This document shows, piece by piece, positions 59,086 through 64,000 of a stretch of DNA of 64,000 bases. The translations under genes and the position numbers were made by a program. The notes under the pieces are model-generated. The model made no database searches. It worked only from the letters and a program-made list of their open reading frames with translations, and was not told the origin of the DNA. The DNA lies in assembly GCA_020635715.1 (NCBI GenBank), contig JACJZG010000012.1, positions 1 to 64,000 of the forward strand, in the 5' to 3' direction. Positions within the stretch are counted from its first letter, which is position 1. The number at the start of each line of letters is the position of its first letter. The DNA is from Flavobacteriales bacterium. GTDB lineage: Bacteria; Bacteroidota; Bacteroidia; Flavobacteriales_F; PHOS-HE28.

Positions 59086-62000
59086 ATGCCGCGCCACCTC
59101 CTCCCGCTCGTCCTTCCGGGCTTGCTGGCCCCTGCTGGCCTGACGGTTGACGCCCGGGATGCGGACGCGCGTCTGGGAAAGCGAAGCCGCGCGACTACAG
59201 CAACGCTCCTTCGACGAACGGAGCATTCGCACGGCTCGCGCCACACAGGCGCTCTCGCGCAGGTGAACTGGTCGAGCTTGGTCTGACCGTGCTGATGGTG
59301 GAACACGCACGGGGATCTGGAAGACGAGCACTTCCACACCGGGACCACCTACCCTCGGCTTCATTGGTGACAGCCTGGTGCTGGGGCTGGTCGGTCCTGA
59401 GGATGCGGGCCTTGTAGCCAGTGACGCCACGGCGCTGGCCCAGCGCGTTGCGCTCAAGGTGGCATCCACCAACATGCGATGGTCGCGGTGGCACCTGCAC
59501 CCGGTACGCCCTGGTGCCTGCCCTGGCTCACGCCCCGATCGAGAAACCGCCACCTCCAACGCCGTTTCCACCTGTCCTCGACCTGGGCGCCCTTTACCCA
59601 ACCCCGCGAAGCATCGGGTCCGTTGATAGCGGATGCGGCGGACAGCCCGTTGCTACGTCTCGCCTGGCGCGGAGATGTGACCGGGATACAGGGCCTCCCG
59701 GATCATCGGTCGGCCTTCGTCCTGCTCCCCTGCTCAGCGCTTGCTGCCCCATCGTACGAAAGCGGTCCCATCCAGTCGCTGATCGGCTTATCGAGCGCCC
59801 TGCCTGTTCTCGATCTTCCTGGGGTTCCGCTCACTGCGTTGGCGGTGCTTCCTCTTCATACCATCCGCCCTTCTGACCGGCTCCCTGGCGTTTCCTTCGG
59901 ACCCGGCCACCTATGTGGCCTCCTTCGCCTTCCCTCCTCGGGATCTGGGCATCAACGCCGCGGCCGACGCATCGCTGTTGTTCACACCTTCGACGACAGT
60001 TCAGCAAGGGCCATCACTGGTGCACCACAGTTCTACGATCCTGTTCTGGGCGCGTTTCTTGACCAGTGGTACTGGATCACGGACACCATCATCGGTCTGG
60101 TGAACGCAGTAGGACCTGACCTATACCTACGTGCAGAACCTCACCGCGGGTGCTGCGGCCTTTGTCCGGCATCGCCCTGCCTCTTCATCGTGCGGACTTT
60201 GCTCGCGGAGACGTGCGTGCATGCCATGGCGCGCTTCCGACCTGGCTCCATGCCACATGGCTCGTAGGTGCCATGGTCTTCGTCCCTTTCCGTCATCCCG
60301 TGGTAACCATAATGGACTGGCGTGCGCGACACCGCCCTCCTTCCTCTGCCATTGCTTCCGATCGTCGCCCTGCTCGTTCATATTACTGAACATGACCGTT
60401 CGAGGTTCATACATGCTGCAGTGGGTGTTGGCGTCCTTGGTAGGCTCACCGCGCACGTCCTCAATGGGGCATACGCGGGTCGAGAGCACCGCGAACGCCT
60501 GTGCTCGCCGAACGCCTCAGCGTTAAGGAGACCTGAAGTCGGAGGTGCTCTTCCGCGGCGGTTCTACCCCTGCGAAGCGACACCGCCCTTCACCGCATCA
60601 TCACCTCGACTAAGCGTTCCCTGCGGCCGGCGAGCTTGATGCGGCCGTTCGCTCATCTTCTTCGGGGATTCTGGGAACGGTACAGCGCGCGTCTTCGCCC
60701 CTGATGCAGTAGCCCGTGCGCCGTTCCTCCAGCTAACACACCCCGAAGCCTGGAGATCGCTAGGCTCCCTCCCTTCACGGACCACGCCGCACCCCGCCGA
60801 CATGCCCGATCTCTCTTCTGAACAAGCGAGGCACCGAAGGACCTTACCGCCACGCACGACTGGTGGTGATGCTAACAACAGACACCCCGGGTCAGCTTTA
60901 TACCGAACTGCATCCACGCCCGCCTCCTGTGGTCATGGGCTTTCTCCTGACCCGCTCCTTCCGGAGATGAGGCCCCTGTCGACGGCACGATCACATGCCA
61001 TCGCCCGCTATGAGCATTTGGCATGTTGTGGACCCATCCCATGTGGCGACTTCCGCTCACCTGGAACCGAGCTCGGTACGGATGGTAGGCCTTATGGTAC
61101 ACTACCGCGGGAATTCGGCCCGCATCACGACCGGGACGGTCATCGTTCTGGGTCTTCCGGTACCTGGCCCATTGGACAAGGCCACCACCTTCAGCTACCT
61201 CTTCGCATTCTCTCGGCTTCCTGCTCGCACTGGCTATGGGCGCGCGCAGCATGGTACGGAAAATGAGGCATCCCCGCCGATGGGCATCGGGGCTAAGGTC
61301 CATCGCCCCTGCTGTCCCTTCGCCGCATCAGTCTGGTCTTCTTCGGCGCCGGGGCGAACATGCTGCTGGCCGGCAGTACACCGAACGCACTGAGTGCCGC
61401 CATCCTCGAGAGAAGGCCCGTTCGGCACATGCAACCGTAAATAACGATTCGGATGGCCAGCCGACCCTCGGGCGCATCAGGATGCCCGCCATCTGGAACA
61501 TCTGTTGGCAGGCTGAGCAACATGCTCTTCTCCGACATCACGGTGTACGACATCAACGGCAGGGCATCATTTCTTCACGTCCACAGGTGTTCACGAACGG
61601 ACTGCCGGCCCCTACATGGACCTGCTGGCCTTCGTGCGCCTGGTACCGAGGGCGCGGGCGACTTCGCATGAGGAATCCATCGGCACGGCACTATACCAGA
61701 ACGCCTACATGCCCCTGCGCGATCGGTCCGGTCAGGTGCTTGGCCACCTCTCGCTACCTGCGTTCGCTGATCAACGCCAGCAGGAACAGGAGCGCTCGGG
61801 TGTGCTCATCGCCGTGGTCAACCTTTTCGTGCTGCTCTTCGCCCTCAGCGTTCTCGTGGCGCTCTTCATCAGCAACTGGACCACCCGACCGCTCGACCTC
61901 TTGAAGCGATCGCTCGCCAGCGTGGAATTGAAGGGCACCGACCGCAAGCTCCGCTACCGCGGGCGCGATGAAGTGGGTCAGCTGGTGGAGGTGTACAACC

Positions 62001-62705
62001 GCAAGGTGGAGGAATTGCGGGTGAGCGCAGAGAAGCTCGCGCAAAGCGAGCGGGAAAGCGCGTGGAAGGAGATGGCCCGGCAGGTGGCGCACGAGATCAA
62101 GAATCCCCTCACGCCGATGAAGCTGTCCATCCAGCACTTCCAGCAGACCCAGACCTGGCTGCAGCGGGCGCGCGGGAACGCCCGGAATTGCCGCAGCAAC
62201 AACCGAGTTTTACCCAACGGCCAGAGTTCAGCTTATTTCCGCGCAGATGCCGCCAGTATTGTTCCCCACGACCATCGACCTCGCCGAAGTGGCGCGGACA
62301 TCCGTGCAGCTCTTCGGGCATGCGCCCGGTTGCTCCGTTAAGCTCACGAGCCATGGCGAACTGCTGGTGCATGCCGATCGCGAGCACCTGCTGCGCACCT
62401 TCAACAACCTCATCAAGAACGCACAACAGGCCATCCCCGATGGGCGGCAGGGTGTGGTGGAGGTGATCCTACGGGCGGAAGGAGGCGAGGCCATCGCCGA
62501 AGTGCGCGACAATGGTGCGGGCATCCCGGCCGATACCGCCGACCATGTCTTCGTTCCGAAGTTCACCACCAAGAGCAGCGGCATGGGCCTGGGCCTCGCC
62601 TACAGGAAACGTATGGTGGAGAATGCGGGCGGGCGGGTCTGGTTCAATTAATGACAGAGGGGAGCGGCACCAGCTTCTTTGTGGCTCATGCCCTTGCAGA
62701 AGTAG
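59086..62705 (+). pseudogene. NtrY-like sensor histidine kinase, frameshifted
   Basis: Plus-strand pieces in shifting frames form one large sensor kinase, about 1200 residues if repaired. After a signal-like start (MPRHLLPLVLPGLLAP) the sensor part is badly broken. The clean part from 61616 shows YMPLRDRSGQVLGHLSLP, a membrane helix (FVLLFALSVLVALFISNW), a HAMP region, and the DHp H-box VAHEIKNPLTPMKLSIQH typical of NtrY. Then come ATPase boxes: NLIKNAQQAI (N), DNGAGIP (G1) and MGLGLAYRKR (G2). About 30-40 bp appear missing near 62210, and a 2-nt shift follows WFN near 62650. The end is near TAG-62703. Clustered defects suggest poor sequence, not true decay. Confidence 0.7.
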
Positions 62706-62771
62706 CCGATACCTTTGGCCAGGCCGATCAACTGACCGCCTCATTTCCTGATCATCTGATCCTTTCGGTAC

Positions 62772-63554
62772 ATGTCCTACAAGAACCTCCTCGTCACCGA
62801 CGCCGACGCCGTCCGCACCATCACCATCAACCGTCCCGACCAGCTCAATGCGCTGAACCGTGACACCATCGCCGAACTGAACAAGGCGCTGACCGCTGCC
62901 GAGGCCCACAAGAGCATCCGCGTGGTGCTGCTCACCGGCAGTGGCCAGAAGGCCTTCGTGGCCGGCGCCGACATCAAGGAGTTCGCCAACTTCAGTGTGC
63001 CCGAAGGGAAGGCCCTTGCTGCTGATGGCCAGAAGCAGCTCTTCGATCATGTGGAGCACCTCGGCAAGCCGGTGATCGCGGCCGTGAACGGATTCGCGCT
63101 CGGCGGTGGATTGGAGTTGGCCATGAGCGCACACGTGCGCATCGCCAGTGAGAATGCGAAGATGGGCCTGCCCGAAGTGAGCCTTGGCGTGATACCCGGC
63201 TACGGTGGTACGCAACGTCTGCCGCGCCTGGTGGGCAAGGGCAAGGCGATGGAGATGATCCTAAGCGCCCAGATGATCGACGCGAACGACGCGTACCAGT
63301 GGGGCCTGGTGAACCGCGTGGTACCGCAAGAACAACTGCTGAGCACCGCGCATGAGCTGGCCGTGCGCATCATGAAGAACAGCCCCACCGCCCTCGCCGC
63401 TGCCATCCGCGCGGTGAACGCCGGTTACGAGCCCGGCGCCAACGGCCTGCAACGCGAGATCGAGGAGTTCGGAAAGTGCTTCGGAACAGCGGACTTCAAA
63501 GAAGGGACAACGGCGTTCGTGGAGAAACGGAAGGCGAATTTCACGGGGGCGTGA
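62772..63554 (+). CDS. Enoyl-CoA hydratase/isomerase family protein
   Basis: A 260-residue crotonase-fold enzyme that adds water across 2-enoyl-CoA in beta-oxidation or a related pathway. RTITINRPDQLNALNRDT opens the protein, the oxyanion loop is FVAGADIKEF, and ALGGGLELAM and GLPEVSLGVIPGYGGTQRLP (with the catalytic Glu) follow, so both active-site Glu positions look present. The frame is clean, unlike both neighbours. The start is ATG-62772. Substrate chain length cannot be judged. Confidence 0.94.
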   Translation: MSYKNLLVTDADAVRTITINRPDQLNALNRDTIAELNKALTAAEAHKSIRVVLLTGSGQKAFVAGADIKEFANFSVPEGKALAADGQKQLFDHVEHLGKPVIAAVNGFALGGGLELAMSAHVRIASENAKMGLPEVSLGVIPGYGGTQRLPRLVGKGKAMEMILSAQMIDANDAYQWGLVNRVVPQEQLLSTAHELAVRIMKNSPTALAAAIRAVNAGYEPGANGLQREIEEFGKCFGTADFKEGTTAFVEKRKANFTGA

Positions 63555-63642
63555 TCCACAGATGACACCGATGACGCAGATGAGATACAGTTGTGGTCAC
63601 GTCGTGGGCTGCTCATCTGTGTCATCTGCGCCATCTGCGGAT
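63554..63642. repeat. Imperfect inverted repeat with 31-nt arms
   Basis: Arms 63554-63584 and 63612-63642 match at 26 of 31 positions as an inverted repeat, around a 27-nt loop. The arms are built of CAGATG/CGATG-type short direct repeats. It begins just at the enoyl-CoA hydratase stop. It resembles dispersed palindromic elements in other genomes and may be a REP-type or MITE-like element or an mRNA hairpin. Confidence 0.6.
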
Positions 63643-63650
63643 GTACTGCA

Positions 63651-64000
63651 TTGAGCACACTTCGCAAACTCGCCGGCCAGACAGCCATCTACGGGCTGAG
63701 CAGCATCGTTGCGCGCTTCCCTGAACTTCCCTGCTGGTGCCCTTGTACACCAGCAGTCTTCGTCTTCGCGTTTGGCGGAATACGGCGTGGTCACCGCGCT
63801 CCACTTCCTGATGCCTGCTCAACGTGGTGTCACCTTCTCGGCATGGAGATCCACCTTCTTCCGCTTCGCCAACAACAAGGACCATGTTGGCGAAAACCCT
63901 GATGGTGGGCGTGCTGCGGCCAGCACCGCCACCTGGTCTTCTTCTTCCCCCGCGCTCGCCTTCATGCTCCTCGGCGGTCTGTTCTCACAACAACTGGCGG
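63651..64000 (+). pseudogene. Oligosaccharide flippase-like protein, partial and frameshifted
   Basis: From TTG-63651 the plus strand encodes LRKLAGQTAIYGLSSIVARF, typical of the N-terminus of polysaccharide or lipopolysaccharide flippases (MATE/MVF-like). The match continues in other frames: LLVPLYTSSL, then AEYGVVTALHFLMP, STFFRFANNKDH and LGGLFSQQLA. At least three indels lie in 350 bases. The gene runs off the window end. The indels are probably sequence error, as for the kinase. Confidence 0.65.

Noticed and set aside
53515..62705. True pseudogenisation of the adhesin and the sensor kinase
   Set aside because: Conserved motifs are intact in all frames, and unrelated neighbours are hit at the same density, so sequence error is the simpler explanation.

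Overview
The window reads as a GC-rich (about 60% by eye) chromosomal segment of a Bacteroidota bacterium, probably Flavobacteriales or a close lineage. The evidence is consistent: type IX secretion (T9SS) parts (a SprE/PorW-like lipoprotein, a PorP/SprF protein), T9SS cargo with C-terminal sorting domains, an F-type ATP synthase cluster lacking the beta and epsilon genes, a bactofilin just upstream of it, and promoters with the Bacteroidota -7 box TAnnTTTG. About ten genes carry such a box only 4-7 bases before the start codon, which suggests many leaderless mRNAs.

Layout. 0-3.8 kb: a CAU tRNA, a HAD hydrolase, a less GC-rich islet (three-gene DUF2752 operon divergent from an XRE regulator), a YefM-YoeB toxin-antitoxin module followed by a TfoX-like gene, and methylmalonyl-CoA epimerase. 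3.8-16.2 kb: exported proteins, namely a T9SS-sorted protein, a DUF1684 protein with a lipoprotein, a multidomain reprolysin-like metalloprotease, and a 2010-residue alpha-2-macroglobulin-like lipoprotein with an intact CxEQ motif. 16.3-30.4 kb: housekeeping and envelope genes, namely a YecM-like VOC protein, a membrane-anchored glutamate-synthase-like FMN protein, an FAD oxidoreductase, a response regulator, GtrA, RseP, Dxr, TsaC/Sua5, a GT39-type glycosyltransferase, a GH3-like adenylating enzyme, an M23 peptidase, a polysaccharide deacetylase and a formyltransferase. 30.4-39.6 kb: sprE/porW, bactofilin, two small membrane proteins, then atpB-E-F-H-A-G. 39.6-42 kb: an MFS transporter and a convergent PorP/SprF gene.

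42-58.9 kb is one enormous minus-strand adhesin gene, about 17 kb if its reading frame is repaired. It has an N-terminal IgGFc-binding-like domain, more than 50 tandem PKD/Ig-like units of about 88 residues each with a conserved Cys pair, two PKD domains and a type B (CHU_C) T9SS sorting domain. It lies directly upstream of its likely PorP/SprF partner. The repeats also show a three-unit higher-order period of about 790 bp.

From about 53.5 kb rightwards the sequence is full of small indels. They break the 5' part of the adhesin, a divergent NtrY-like sensor kinase (59.1-62.7 kb) and a flippase (63.65 kb to the end), while the enoyl-CoA hydratase between them is clean. Unrelated neighbours breaking together points to poor consensus sequence rather than real gene decay.
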